A stretch of 64,000 nt of DNA from Actinomyces sp. ph3 (GTDB lineage Bacteria > Actinomycetota > Actinomycetes > Actinomycetales > Actinomycetaceae), in NCBI RefSeq assembly GCF_000308055.1, contig NZ_CAGY01000003.1, positions 62,001-126,000 of the forward strand, written 5' to 3'. The position numbers and the translations under genes are program-made. Positions 26,731-35,909 of the stretch are shown piece after piece (the first letter of the stretch is position 1; each line of letters starts with the position of its first letter). The notes below the pieces were generated by a model. That model made no database searches. It was not told the origin of the DNA and saw only the letters and a list, made by a program, of their open reading frames with translations.

Positions 26731-28908
26731 TTACTCATCCCCATCGTCATCATCATCGTTGTCTCCGGGTTGTTGCTGGCCCTGCGGATTTTGTTGCGGG
26801 GCAGGAGCTGCACTGGGAGTCGGAGCTTGAGTTTGGCGAGGTGCGGCCTGTGGGGTTCCGATATTCGCATTGGGCATGGGCTGGTTGGGTGTTCCCTCCA
26901 GAGCTGTGCTCATATATGGCGCCCAAATGTTTTGACCAACGAAGGTTTCACCGAAGATTTGCGAGTAGTAGCGTCCGTTAATGCGAACGTTTTGAACCGG
27001 GGTCGTCGAGGCGTTGCCGTGACCAACCCACGCCGCGGTGGTGAGCTCGGCGGTCGATCCGGTCAGCCACGTGTTTGCTGAGTAGTCGGTTGTACCAGAC
27101 TTAGCGGCGAATTGGCGACCGCCCGACAAGCGCGTAGCCGTGTAGTACTGGCTTGCCGACTTCGTCAGGGTTGTTGCAACCTTTTGGGCGACCTGCGAAT
27201 CGATGACCTGCTTGCAGTTCGCAGAACCTTCCTTAAGAACGTTCTCTTGGCGGTCAGTGACCTTGGCGATCGAGTAGGGTTGGCACATCTTGCCGTCATT
27301 GACGAAGGTTGCGAAAGCGCGTGCCATGTTCAGCGGTGAAGCAGAACTGGAGCCCAAGATGTTACCGGGCACAGCCAAGATTGGTTCACCGTTTCCGTCA
27401 TCAATACCCATATCCGCCGCTACCTGGAAGATATTGCAGAAGTTGAGCTTGGAGGACATGTTGACGAAGGAGTGGTTCACCGAAAGGCCTGTTGCGCCGA
27501 TGACATTGAAAGCACCGTCCTTGCCCGCCAAGTCGACGACGTTCCAGTTTTCAGTGTGGATCGGAGCGCCATCACACTTGAAGGAACCGTTGGGGAAGTT
27601 GGTTCGCCCGTCAATGGTTTCATAACCCGAGCGGCCTTCCTTGTACCATTCGGCCAAGACAAAGACCTTGAAGGTTGATCCGACCTGGAAGGAACCATCA
27701 GCCGCATAGTTCGACATCGTTTCGTCTTCACCCACGCCGTAGACAGTATTTTGGGCCATGGCGACAACTTCGCCTGTCTGGGGGACCAGAGAGACCAAGG
27801 CATCGTCCAAACCAGAAGCATCATCGGAAGGAATGGTCTTCGTTAAGGCTTCATAGGCAGCATGCTGCTTCTTCGGATCCAGAGTCGTGCGGATAGTCAG
27901 GCCACCGGTCTTAAGAAGACGTTCACGCGCAACAGAGGTCTTACCGAATGCGCTATCGGCAAGGAACTGGCGTACTGCATAGGAACAGAAGTAGGCATTT
28001 TCATCGCCAGCACCCGAACAACCCTCTCGAATCTGAGTGGGGTGAAGCATGTCGCTCACGTTCACGGCCTTTGCTTCGGCTTCTTCGGCCTCGGTAATGA
28101 CGCCCTGGTCAGCCATGACGGAAAGGACGGTATTACGGCGCTCCTGCGCGGCCTCGGGGTGCTGAAGAGGGTTGTACTGAACGGGGGACTGGACGAGGCC
28201 GGCTAGGAGTGCGGCCTCACCGATCGTCAGTTCGTTGGCAGACTTGGAGAAGTAGAGCCGAGAGGCAGCCTCAACACCGTAAGTGATAGGACCGAAAGGC
28301 GCGATATTCAAGTAGCCAGTCAGGATTTGATCCTTATCCATCTGCTTTTCGACAGCAAGCGCGTACTTGATTTCGCGAAGTTTACGTTCGGTGGTTTGCT
28401 CGGTTGCGGCCTCGACCTGGTCGGCATCGCCTTCCATGTAGCCCTTTTCGGCCAAGGCGTTACGAACGTACTGCTGGGTGATGGTCGATGCGCCCTGCTT
28501 CCCGCCGTCATCACCGAGGTTATTGACCATTGCGCGGGCAATACCTGTGGGGTCGACACCGTGGTGTTCGAAGAAGCGTCGGTCTTCAATGGCGACGATT
28601 GCCTTCTTCATGATGGGCGCGATTTTGTCCGAGGGGATGACAATGCGCTGCTTATCGTAGAAACGGGCAATCACTTGGCCGTTCGTATCGAGCATGGTGG
28701 ACTCGGTCGCGGGAGAGACAACCTGGATGTCGGTGGGGATCTCGTCGAAGATCTCCATCCCTGCTTTCGCCGTGATTGCACCGGTTCCGACGGCCGGCAC
28801 CAAGACGCCAGCACTGACCACACCAACCAGTGTTGATGCCGCCAAGAATGACAGCAAGAGCGCCACCAGCTGTGCGGGTCGAACAAAGCGTGTATGCGAC
28901 TGAGCCAT
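26731..28908 (-). CDS. Bifunctional penicillin-binding protein (class A PBP)
   Basis: 725 aa peptidoglycan synthase. After a signal anchor at about 10-35 comes the family 51 glycosyltransferase domain (catalytic Glu in EDRRFFEHHGVDP near residue 107, and QGASTITQQYVRNAL). The transpeptidase domain follows with S-x-x-K in VGSTFKVF near residue 405, S-x-N in LSVNHSF and the KSGT box in AAKSGTTDYS near residue 600. The tail is rich in Pro, Gln and Ala and ends in a run of Asp. TATCCT is six bases before ATG 28908. It resembles PonA/PBP1A of actinobacteria; the downstream metallophosphoesterase gene is cotranscribed. Confidence 0.95.
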   Translation of the reverse strand: MAQSHTRFVRPAQLVALLLSFLAASTLVGVVSAGVLVPAVGTGAITAKAGMEIFDEIPTDIQVVSPATESTMLDTNGQVIARFYDKQRIVIPSDKIAPIMKKAIVAIEDRRFFEHHGVDPTGIARAMVNNLGDDGGKQGASTITQQYVRNALAEKGYMEGDADQVEAATEQTTERKLREIKYALAVEKQMDKDQILTGYLNIAPFGPITYGVEAASRLYFSKSANELTIGEAALLAGLVQSPVQYNPLQHPEAAQERRNTVLSVMADQGVITEAEEAEAKAVNVSDMLHPTQIREGCSGAGDENAYFCSYAVRQFLADSAFGKTSVARERLLKTGGLTIRTTLDPKKQHAAYEALTKTIPSDDASGLDDALVSLVPQTGEVVAMAQNTVYGVGEDETMSNYAADGSFQVGSTFKVFVLAEWYKEGRSGYETIDGRTNFPNGSFKCDGAPIHTENWNVVDLAGKDGAFNVIGATGLSVNHSFVNMSSKLNFCNIFQVAADMGIDDGNGEPILAVPGNILGSSSASPLNMARAFATFVNDGKMCQPYSIAKVTDRQENVLKEGSANCKQVIDSQVAQKVATTLTKSASQYYTATRLSGGRQFAAKSGTTDYSANTWLTGSTAELTTAAWVGHGNASTTPVQNVRINGRYYSQIFGETFVGQNIWAPYMSTALEGTPNQPMPNANIGTPQAAPRQTQAPTPSAAPAPQQNPQGQQQPGDNDDDDDGDE

Positions 28909-28914
28909 AGGTAC

Positions 28915-28920
28915 AGGATA
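28915..28920 (-). promoter_or_regulatory. Leaderless-type -10 box of the PBP gene
   Basis: TATCCT on the minus strand, exactly six bases before the ATG at 28908. Confidence 0.55.
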
Positions 28921-29085
28921 CGTGTAGAGGCCTCGGAAAGAGAGAGGAAGAGGTGGATTAGGTCAACGTTCCGTGTCTTTGTCACATTACGGACCGAAGC
29001 CGTCCTAATTTCCCTTATGAAAATTTCATGTGTACTCTCTGAGGAAGAGGTCAATGTTGACCACATGGAGAGGGTGGAGTTTCAC

Positions 29086-29466
29086 ATGATTGATAACCAC
29101 GATTGGGTTGAGTATGCCCTGTGTGCCGAAGATGAACCCGACTCCCTGTTTGTGCAGGGCGCAGCTCAGCGTCAAGTTCGTATGCGCTGCATGGAATGCC
29201 CCGTGCGCCTCGAATGCCTTGCAGATGCCTTGCAATCACAGATGTCCTACGGGGTGTGGGGAGGTCTTACCGAACGCGAACGCCGTGTGATTTTGCGCGT
29301 TTATCCAGAGAAGACTGACTGGAGTGAGTGGCTCATGCACTCTCGAGATCCTCTGGCGGTTGAGTTGCGCAAACCGCGAGTTCCCCAAAGTTTGTCGATG
29401 AAACATCTTCGTACAAATGCCAAGGCATTACGTGAGGCATCACTTTCTGTTGCTGCGCGTGGCTAA
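29086..29466 (+). CDS. WhiB-family transcriptional regulator
   Basis: 126 aa iron-sulfur regulator found only in actinobacteria. The four cluster cysteines are seen as C in YALCAED and then C-x2-C-x5-C in CMECPVRLEC, followed by the turn GVWGGLTERERR that contacts the sigma factor. A basic tail follows. ATG 29086 is chosen for the GGAG six bases away; upstream ATG 29065 lacks a site. The arrangement upstream of and divergent from the PBP gene matches the WhiB next to ponA2 in other actinobacteria. Which WhiB subgroup it belongs to cannot be fixed here. Confidence 0.92.
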   Translation: MIDNHDWVEYALCAEDEPDSLFVQGAAQRQVRMRCMECPVRLECLADALQSQMSYGVWGGLTERERRVILRVYPEKTDWSEWLMHSRDPLAVELRKPRVPQSLSMKHLRTNAKALREASLSVAARG

Positions 29467-29481
29467 TCGCCGTGAGTGCCG

Positions 29482-29487
29482 TAGGAT
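29482..29487 (+). promoter_or_regulatory. Leaderless-type -10 box of the DUF4177-like gene
   Basis: TAGGAT, six bases (GGCGCT) before the ATG at 29494. Confidence 0.5.
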
Positions 29488-29493
29488 GGCGCT

Positions 29494-29655
29494 ATGACTA
29501 CATGGGAATATGCAACAATTCCGCTTTTGACCCACGCAACGAAGGCAATCCTCGATCAGTGGGGAGCCGATGGCTGGGAGCTCGTCCAAGTTGTTCCAGG
29601 ACCGACTGGTTCAGATAGCTTGGTCGCATATCTGAAGCGTCCGAAGCAAGACTGA
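29494..29655 (+). CDS. DUF4177-like small protein
   Basis: 53 aa protein beginning MTTWEYATIPLL and containing the family's core QWGADGWELVQVVPGP, which is a common pattern of short DUF4177 proteins. It is soluble with no catalytic motif. The start is supported by TAGGAT exactly six bases before the ATG and lack of a ribosome site. It lies 27 bases after whiB and before the convergent crp gene. Function unknown. Confidence 0.82.
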   Translation: MTTWEYATIPLLTHATKAILDQWGADGWELVQVVPGPTGSDSLVAYLKRPKQD

Positions 29656-29684
29656 TACTGCGAATATTTCTTCGCAATAAACTA

Positions 29685-29721
29685 TCGGGGCCGAGCAGGT
29701 GATAAACCTGCTCAGCCCCGA
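29685..29721. terminator. Hairpin between convergent DUF4177-like and crp genes
   Basis: TCGGGGC(C)GAGCAGGT pairs with ACCTGCTCAGCCCCGA around a short loop, with one mismatch. Likely works for both convergent genes. Confidence 0.65.
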
Positions 29722-29738
29722 AGGCATTGAGCTAAAGA

Positions 29739-30422
29739 TTAGCGTGCGCGGCGTGCCAGACGATCGACGTCAAGCAGCGTAACCGCACGGCCTTCCAAAC
29801 GGATCCAGCCGCGCGAAACGAAATCTGCCAAGGACTTGTTGACAGTTTCACGCGAAGCTCCGACCAGCTGGGCCAGTTCTTCCTGAGTGAGGTCGTGAGG
29901 AACGTGGATGCCCTTATCGGTTGCCGTGCCGAAACGATCGGCAAGATCAAGCAGCGCCTTAGCAACGCGGCCGGGGACATCGGAGAAGACCAAATCGGAA
30001 AGCGACTCATTCGTACGACGCAGGCGCTGAGCCAGTGCGCGGAGCATGTGCTTGGCCAGAGTCGGGTTTGCCTCGACGATCTCCATGAGGTCGCTGTGCA
30101 GCAGGTGCAGCAGGGTTGCGGGAGAAACGGCGGTTGCAGTGGTCGAGCGCGGGCCCGGATCAAAGAGCGTCAGTTCACCAAGGATTTCGCCGGGTCCAAG
30201 GACTGCAAGCAGGGACTCGCGGCCGTCATTCGAGGTGTGGCCCAGCTTCACTTTGCCTTCGGTCACGATGTACAGACGGTCACCGAGATCGCCTTCTTCG
30301 AAGAGGGTTTCGCCGCGTCGCAGTGTTGTCTGACCCATCTTCTGCTGCAGCGATGCCTGTTGCGCCTCATCGAGTCCACTGAAGAGCGGGACTTGGTTGA
30401 TGAAGTTTGCATCTCCATACAT
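29739..30422 (-). CDS. Crp/Fnr-family regulator (GlxR/Crp-like)
   Basis: 227 aa global regulator. The N-terminal cyclic-nucleotide domain has the phosphate-binding cassette GELTLFDPGPRSTTATA, with the Glu and Arg expected for cAMP binding. The C-terminal winged helix has LTQEELAQLVGASRETVNKSLADF. The match to actinobacterial GlxR/Crp is close (opening LFSGLDEAQ, FEEGDLGDRLYIV). The 180-base gap upstream contains TGTGA and TCACA half-sites, but no full TGTGA-N6-TCACA was found, so autoregulation is not shown. Confidence 0.93.
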   Translation of the reverse strand: MYGDANFINQVPLFSGLDEAQQASLQQKMGQTTLRRGETLFEEGDLGDRLYIVTEGKVKLGHTSNDGRESLLAVLGPGEILGELTLFDPGPRSTTATAVSPATLLHLLHSDLMEIVEANPTLAKHMLRALAQRLRRTNESLSDLVFSDVPGRVAKALLDLADRFGTATDKGIHVPHDLTQEELAQLVGASRETVNKSLADFVSRGWIRLEGRAVTLLDVDRLARRAR

Positions 30423-30603
30423 AAAGCCGGAACTCCGTTCTATTCGCGAGCGCCGCTAGCATGCGCCGCCGACTACTGAGCTGTCCTAATCATGTAAGAC
30501 GGCAGCCCAGCACAAAAGAGCCACCGTGTGATAGTCGTAACTATTATGCACGGTGAACGGTCTAAATCACATATTTGCACACGGTTTGCGCAAATTCGTT
30601 TCT

Positions 30604-31533
30604 TTAGAGTTGACTCTCCGCTGTAAAGTCAGCAGATTCTTTAACGAAAGGAAGGATCGCGTGGATCAGAGCCTGAGGGTTTTCTTCCTGTGGGAAATGG
30701 CCGCATTCGCCGACTGCGCGCATGGTGAATTCGCCGCTGGTTGCCTGGACGTCATCAGCAAAGTCAACGTGCGACCATAAACCGTCATCGCGAGCCTGAA
30801 TCGAAAGCACGGGTACCGTCACGCTCCGCGTTAGAACATTCTTTGAGCTAAATGAGGGCCTAAATGTTGCCCGCAGTGACTCCCATGCGGAGCGAACTGC
30901 GATGTGACGCGAAAGTGCCTCACGGTAGACTTCCGCATTCTCTAGCATTTCCTCGCGGTTAAAAGGCGCAGCCCACTGAGAGATTGAACGGTCGATCCAT
31001 GCTGAGCGCGACGCAAAGAAGGTAACGCGAGGACGGCGCGATAGCAGGGTTGAGAACCAGCGGCCTCGGCCTCGGGAAGAAAGACCACGCAGGAAGTGCA
31101 GGCCCAGCGGATGAGGGGCACACACCGGCACAATCGCCTGCAAGCCCGCGGGTTTAAGTGCGCCGAGCATCCACGCGACCACGCCGCCCATGCCGTTGCC
31201 GACAACCGTGTAGGAAGAAATTCCCAGTGCCGAGGCCACGCCAGCGACGTCCGTCGCCAGCTGGGTAAGTTCAACTTCTCCGGGAGCAAGATCGGAGGTG
31301 CCAAAGCCTCGAAGATCCATTGCGATGGTGCGGATACCGGCCTGTGTGAAGGCGGGAATAATCTCCCGCCACGTCCACCAGGTCATGGGGAATGAGTGAA
31401 GGAGGATAACAGCAAAAGAGGCATCCTCGGGTCCCGCGTCGGCGACGTGGAAGGACGCTCCCGAGGCTGAGATCCTACGGTGAACCCAGGGCCCGGGAGC
31501 CTCCAATACCGCGCGCGAAACCTCGGGTTTCAC
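30604..31533 (-). CDS. Alpha/beta hydrolase-fold protein with Gly at the nucleophile site
   Basis: 309 aa protein with the alpha/beta hydrolase landmarks HSFPMTWWTWREI (oxyanion HGFP-type), MDLRGFGTSD, and C-terminal DDGLW and GECGHFPQEENP, resembling epoxide hydrolases and haloalkane dehalogenases. At the nucleophile elbow it reads VVGNGMGGVV, so the usual Ser or Asp is Gly. It may be inactive or use another residue. Its start overlaps the stop of the upstream acidic membrane-protein gene (TGA/ATG), so it is coupled to that gene. Position next to crp recalls hydrolases in this neighbourhood of mycobacteria (inference). Confidence 0.8.
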   Translation of the reverse strand: MKPEVSRAVLEAPGPWVHRRISASGASFHVADAGPEDASFAVILLHSFPMTWWTWREIIPAFTQAGIRTIAMDLRGFGTSDLAPGEVELTQLATDVAGVASALGISSYTVVGNGMGGVVAWMLGALKPAGLQAIVPVCAPHPLGLHFLRGLSSRGRGRWFSTLLSRRPRVTFFASRSAWIDRSISQWAAPFNREEMLENAEVYREALSRHIAVRSAWESLRATFRPSFSSKNVLTRSVTVPVLSIQARDDGLWSHVDFADDVQATSGEFTMRAVGECGHFPQEENPQALIHAILPFVKESADFTAESQL

Positions 31534-32924
31534 CGCAGACCAGCTGCCTTTGCGGCGCGACGACGTTCACGGGCGGTGAAGTGCGCACCTACGGGATTAA
31601 CGCGTTCGACCTGTTCGCGCATTGCTTCTTCATTGCGTCCGCGGCGACGAACCGAATGCGAAAGGGATGCGATGCCAAGCAGTGCAATTCCAAGGAAGAG
31701 GAGGCGGCCGGAGTATCCGGATGCTTGGAGGTGGTGTGCAAGGTTAGCGCCCAAGGCACCGGAATTCTGCAGGAAGTGCAGAACGGAAACCGTGTGTGCC
31801 GAGGTAAATCCGGGGGCGAAAACCCAGGGGAGGCCGGCTGCGAAGAAGCAGAGGCCGCCGATCCATGCACCCAGTGAGGAACGCTTGAATGCTTCAAACA
31901 GTGCGATAACTGCGACGAATGCGATAGCGACCTCGGTGATAGCAAGCCAGTTGATCACGCCGGTTGCTGCGGGATTTCCCTCGGGAAGTGTCATCCGAGC
32001 GCCGGCATCGGCAATGAGGTACCAGGTGATAGGCAGAGCAAAGATGCCCAGGGCCAATGAGCTCCAGTGAGCAGCCGCGCGAGAAGGCATTTCAGGAACG
32101 ACGGTTGCGCCTTCGAAAAGGGCATCGTCGAGGCTCTCGGGAGTCTCTTGAGGAACGGTACGTTCGCCGCTGTCTTCACGAGGCTTCCACGAAGCTTCGG
32201 TCGTTGTGCTTTCCGCTGCCGGAGCAATGAATGCACGCCTACGAACCTGGGTGCTTTCAACCTCGTCCTCGGGTTCCTCGGTGGTTTCGGGCTGAGTAGG
32301 TGTGCGGCGCGAGAGGGCGTCGGGAACCTCGGTCACCGAAGGAGAGTCCTCAGGCTCTTCTTCCGCAGCTTCGGAAGTAGCCGGGATCGTTGTGGTGTGT
32401 GCGGAGTCGGCAGCTTCCTCAGATTCTTCGGGCTCAGATTCTATGGGGGATGCATCCTTGGACTCTGAGTTGTCCTCAGTAGTTTCTTCAGTTTTTTCCG
32501 AGGCCGACTCAGTATCGACGTCGTCGTGGGAGGTGTACTCAGACTCAGTCACGGTGTTCTCAGCGTGCTCGGAGTCCTGGCTATCGTCGTGCGAAGTTTC
32601 TTCGCTCGAAGCTTCGTCTGAAGAGGATTCCTCGGGCTGCGCATCCTGCTGTTCCTGGGCTGACTCGGCCTCGGCCTCGGAATGCTCAGAGGTCGAACGC
32701 TGTGCAAGAGCATCGTCCACGGATGTCGGGGTGACACCCATGTGGACGGGTTCAACCTGACTGGTTTCGGTAACTGATGCGCCACCGATGATGTCCTCGG
32801 TTGCAGATGCCTCACCGGGAAGGGTGACTTCTTCACCGGTCAGTGGTGTTTCCTCACCGGTAGGGGTGTGAGCGGTTTCTTCCGTCACCTTGTCAACGTC
32901 TTCCTTGTGTTCCTGATCAGACAT
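31530..32924 (-). CDS. Membrane protein with long acidic N-terminal region
   Basis: 464 aa. The first 270 residues are almost all Glu, Ser, Thr, Asp, Ala and Pro, strongly acidic and likely unstructured. They are followed by four hydrophobic segments (about 283-430) and a basic C-terminus ending in ARERRRAAKAAGLR, which should be cytoplasmic. AGGAGG precedes ATG 32924 at good distance. I do not recognise the membrane domain; short HxFLQNSGALGANLA-like blocks may be useful for a search. The gene is coupled to the downstream alpha/beta hydrolase. Confidence 0.72.
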   Translation of the reverse strand: MSDQEHKEDVDKVTEETAHTPTGEETPLTGEEVTLPGEASATEDIIGGASVTETSQVEPVHMGVTPTSVDDALAQRSTSEHSEAEAESAQEQQDAQPEESSSDEASSEETSHDDSQDSEHAENTVTESEYTSHDDVDTESASEKTEETTEDNSESKDASPIESEPEESEEAADSAHTTTIPATSEAAEEEPEDSPSVTEVPDALSRRTPTQPETTEEPEDEVESTQVRRRAFIAPAAESTTTEASWKPREDSGERTVPQETPESLDDALFEGATVVPEMPSRAAAHWSSLALGIFALPITWYLIADAGARMTLPEGNPAATGVINWLAITEVAIAFVAVIALFEAFKRSSLGAWIGGLCFFAAGLPWVFAPGFTSAHTVSVLHFLQNSGALGANLAHHLQASGYSGRLLFLGIALLGIASLSHSVRRRGRNEEAMREQVERVNPVGAHFTARERRRAAKAAGLR

Positions 32925-32999
32925 GAGACCTCCTCTTCTCGTGCTGACGATAACGAGAAAACGAATATTTTTGGGGATTACCCGCCGAGAAGCGCTGGA

Positions 33000-33914
33000 T
33001 TATGCGACTTGGTCAGAGCTTGATGCGTCGTTGGGAGCGTAGCGGCGAGCCCAGTAAATTCCCAAGGTCGAGGCAGCAAGGATCATTCCGTAGGCGGAAA
33101 TAGTCGATGCAGACATCAGAATCTGAGTTCCCATTGATTTTCCAGGGGTCACGACAGCGCCGGAGAGGCTTGTCCCAACAGGAATCAGAAGGAAGGCGGG
33201 GATGATGTACATCCATGCGACAACCTGAGGGCCGATCATTGACCAGCGCGAAACAAGCGCGATCAGTCCTAACATGACGGCAACTGCGATGCCCTCCGAT
33301 GTGTGCATGGGGGTCTGTGCAATGACTGCGTGGAGTCCGCTGGCAGCCATTGGAAGAGAATCGGCAGGAGCGCAGCGAACGAGAAGGACGACGGCAATAA
33401 TTCCCAGTGGAAGTGAAGCCACTGCAACTGCGATTCGCTCACCCTGGTGGCGCTGAAAGGACACAAGCTGATCGGAATCCGGGCTGTTTTCGCGTGCGCG
33501 ATGAGTCAGGGCCAAGGCAACTCCGCCGCCAAAAAGGATTGCAGCTACGCATATGGGGTAGAGATTCCAGGTCTGTGCGGCAGAAATATCGTTGGTTGAA
33601 AGGTTTGAGGCCACGAGGAAGTGGACCCGAAGGCAGCCAAAGGTCTGCAAGAAACCAATGACAAGTGCCCACGCGGCAGCAATGAACATGCCAATGGAAT
33701 TGCGTTCACAGTTGATAGAAATCATGGCCAGAAGAATGGTCGAAAAAGCCATGCCGATCATGCCCTCGACCGAGGCCAAAGGAACACCAATCGCAGCTCG
33801 CGCCTGAAGATCCGCGAGCGACATTCCCATGAGGATCAGGGCAAGGGGCGCAAAGATGACAGCGAAGATTGCTGGACGCAGGATAGCGCCGACCGGGATG
33901 GACAATCTGGACAT
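33000..33914 (-). CDS. Hypothetical multi-pass membrane protein
   Basis: 304 aa with about eight hydrophobic segments and few charged loops; one loop near residues 142-160 is polar (HRARENSPDSDQLVSFQRHQ). I do not recognise a family and see no catalytic motif. CATACT lies six bases before ATG 33914, a near match to the leaderless pattern of this window. It is followed on the same strand by the acidic membrane protein gene (75-base gap), so the two may be transcribed together. Confidence 0.68.
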   Translation of the reverse strand: MSRLSIPVGAILRPAIFAVIFAPLALILMGMSLADLQARAAIGVPLASVEGMIGMAFSTILLAMISINCERNSIGMFIAAAWALVIGFLQTFGCLRVHFLVASNLSTNDISAAQTWNLYPICVAAILFGGGVALALTHRARENSPDSDQLVSFQRHQGERIAVAVASLPLGIIAVVLLVRCAPADSLPMAASGLHAVIAQTPMHTSEGIAVAVMLGLIALVSRWSMIGPQVVAWMYIIPAFLLIPVGTSLSGAVVTPGKSMGTQILMSASTISAYGMILAASTLGIYWARRYAPNDASSSDQVA

Positions 33915-33932
33915 ATATCAAGTATGCCGGTA

Positions 33933-34787
33933 CTAGCTGGGAATTGAGCGGCGTGCCCAATAGCCGATGCCTATTCCTCCTGCCAAAGCGAGGGGAATCA
34001 TTGCACGGGCAAGGCGGGCGCGCTTTCGGCCTCGAATTCGCACTGTTCGCGTAAAGGACAGAATCGGCCATTCACGCTCGCGTGCAACCGCCGCAAGCGC
34101 GCGATCAGGGTTCACCGCCCTTGGGTTTCCCACTAATTCGAGCATCGGCAGGTCAGAGATGGAATCGCTGTACGCAAAGGAATCATTCAAGTCCCAGCCG
34201 CGCTCGCGGGCCAAAGCTGCGCAGGCCTCGGCCTTTCCTTCCCCGTGATTGAAGTGGGTAATGGTGCCATCGGCCAAGCCGTCCTGACCCTGCCCGACGA
34301 TCGTGGATAAAGCATCGGGGATCGAAAGCAGGTGCGCGATGGGGCGAACGATCTCTAGCGGTGAGGCAGATGCGATAACAACGTGGTGGCCCAAGAGTCG
34401 GTGGTGATCGATCAGTGCCAATGCTTCCCTGTAACACAGAGGTGCAATCGTTGAATTTGTGACGTTATTGACGATTTTTTCAACGTACTGTGGGTCCCAG
34501 CCGCGAGTAAGCTCCCCCAAGGCATGCATCATCGAGCGCATTCGTTCATCGTCAGCACCGGTGAAGAGATAGGGAAGTTGGACAAGGGTTGCTCGCAGGG
34601 AATCCCAGCGGCTCATGACTCCCGCGTGAACCAGCGGGCTGCTCAGTGCCATTGCCGAGGCCGTGGCCAAGATGGTCTTGTCAAGATCGAAAAAGGCCGC
34701 GATACGGGTATCACCTTCTAGGCGTTGGTTAGCGCCGGGTAAGGCAGGTTTGAGGGTTTCTGTGTTGTTGTTATTGAGGATGGTCAT
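33933..34787 (-). CDS. HAD-IB family phosphatase (SerB-like)
   Basis: 284 aa. Motif I is FFDLDKTIL, motif II is the serine in VIASASPLE, and motif IV is the S-D-S-I-S-D-L-P-M block (AYSDSISDLPMLE), all of the PSPase-like HAD-IB type. A C-terminal hydrophobic segment (IPLALAGGIGIGYWA) may anchor it. ATG 34787 is chosen over an upstream in-frame start because the upstream part overlaps the divergent promoter region. In M. tuberculosis the homologous Rv3661 gene sits next to the ssd-tad genes, as here. Substrate unknown. Confidence 0.88.
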   Translation of the reverse strand: MTILNNNNTETLKPALPGANQRLEGDTRIAAFFDLDKTILATASAMALSSPLVHAGVMSRWDSLRATLVQLPYLFTGADDERMRSMMHALGELTRGWDPQYVEKIVNNVTNSTIAPLCYREALALIDHHRLLGHHVVIASASPLEIVRPIAHLLSIPDALSTIVGQGQDGLADGTITHFNHGEGKAEACAALARERGWDLNDSFAYSDSISDLPMLELVGNPRAVNPDRALAAVAREREWPILSFTRTVRIRGRKRARLARAMIPLALAGGIGIGYWARRSIPS

Positions 34788-34822
34788 CGTTGACACCTTG
34801 GCTTGATGCGGAAACAGCAGTG

Positions 34823-34859
34823 TTATCCACAGGGACGGGATTGGCTCTAGTTTTCCACA
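34823..34859. promoter_or_regulatory. Paired TCCACA motifs upstream of the tad locus
   Basis: TTATCCACA (34823) and TTTTCCACA (34851) are 28 bases apart. Both fit the loose DnaA-box consensus TTWTNCACA. The gap separates the HAD phosphatase gene from ssd-tad. An equivalent pair, also 28 bases apart, is found before flp. Confidence 0.5.
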
Positions 34860-34910
34860 GATTCTGCGGTGGCGGTGGTATTCGGTGAAAAGAAAATTCA
34901 CGCTTGCACC

Positions 34911-35909
34911 ATGAAGAGCGAAGGCTACGTTGCATTTTGGGCACTTTCGCAAGGTGCCGAGCAGTCATTGCGTGCGGTCTGCGCTCTGCTGGGGATTAAT
35001 GTTCGTGAATGCCACCCAGAAGAATGTGAGCGCACAGAGTTTCGCGTTGAGGAAGTGATCTGCGCTGTCCTTGGTAGGAGCGAAGATCAAGCCCGGTGGG
35101 AACACCGTGGAATCCACGTGTTGGTGATTGGCGATACGCTGCGTCTTCCAGGTTGTGAGAAGGCAATGGGGCAGCTCATCCTTGCCGATCATGCGCGTCG
35201 GCAGGCTATGGTTCCGCCGCATTCTTCTCACCTTTGTGTGGGAATCGCAGGTTGGAGCGGGGGAGTAGGGGTCTCTGCTCTTGCCTGGGATCTGTGCGCG
35301 GACACGGGAAGTGTTTTAGTGAATTGCTCGGGACCGGGACCTGTACGAGGCCGTGGCGGACACATCCCTGTTCCCGAGGATGGGCAGGTGGCTTGGTCGC
35401 GCTTGAGCAGAGGCGAGCGTTATTTCCTTCCCTCGATCGCGAATAGTCTTCCCTGCGCTCAGGGAGTGTCTTTTGTCGGCGGAGATTCACGCGACTATGC
35501 AGATTCTGATGACTCGCGACTCCCGGGGCTTCTTGCCGCTCTGCGTGAAACTCGCAGTGTGGTGTGTGATCTGGGGAAATGGGGAGCGAGGTGCGAACAG
35601 ACCGCAAGGAATTTTGATGCGCTCATTCTTATAGGTCTGGGAGATGCTGTTGGAGCCGCGCGTCTGTGTGCTCTCAGTGCATCATTTCCGTTTCCGTGTC
35701 GAAGTTTTCTCTTAATCGCGCCACCTCCACGTGGTGGATTCTTTTCACGAGCTCCACTGAGCGGACAAATCTCGTCGACTCAAATCACTCAAATTACCCA
35801 CACCGAAGGAATGGGTGTGCACCCAGCGGGAATGAGGCCTCGGCAGGGGCGGAAAGGCAGACGTGCCCGCTTGCGACTGTGGGAACAGATTGTGGAGCGC
35901 ACGCAATGA
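34911..35909 (+). CDS. Septum-site-determining/TadZ-CpaE-like protein
   Basis: 332 aa protein at the position of M. tuberculosis ssd (Rv3660c), upstream of tadA. The central IAGWSGGVGVSALAWDLC corresponds to the MinD/CpaE ATPase P-loop but lacks the Walker lysine, so it probably does not hydrolyse ATP; a degenerate P-loop is also what I remember for this group. In Tad systems such proteins localise the pilus machinery. The start is uncertain: ATG 34911 is used; GTG 34869 would add 14 residues and neither has a clear ribosome site. It overlaps tadA by four bases. Confidence 0.78.
   Translation: MKSEGYVAFWALSQGAEQSLRAVCALLGINVRECHPEECERTEFRVEEVICAVLGRSEDQARWEHRGIHVLVIGDTLRLPGCEKAMGQLILADHARRQAMVPPHSSHLCVGIAGWSGGVGVSALAWDLCADTGSVLVNCSGPGPVRGRGGHIPVPEDGQVAWSRLSRGERYFLPSIANSLPCAQGVSFVGGDSRDYADSDDSRLPGLLAALRETRSVVCDLGKWGARCEQTARNFDALILIGLGDAVGAARLCALSASFPFPCRSFLLIAPPPRGGFFSRAPLSGQISSTQITQITHTEGMGVHPAGMRPRQGRKGRRARLRLWEQIVERTQ

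Noticed and set aside
30423-30603. Crp autoregulatory site upstream of crp
   Set aside because: TGTGA and TCACA half-sites exist but not at N6 spacing.
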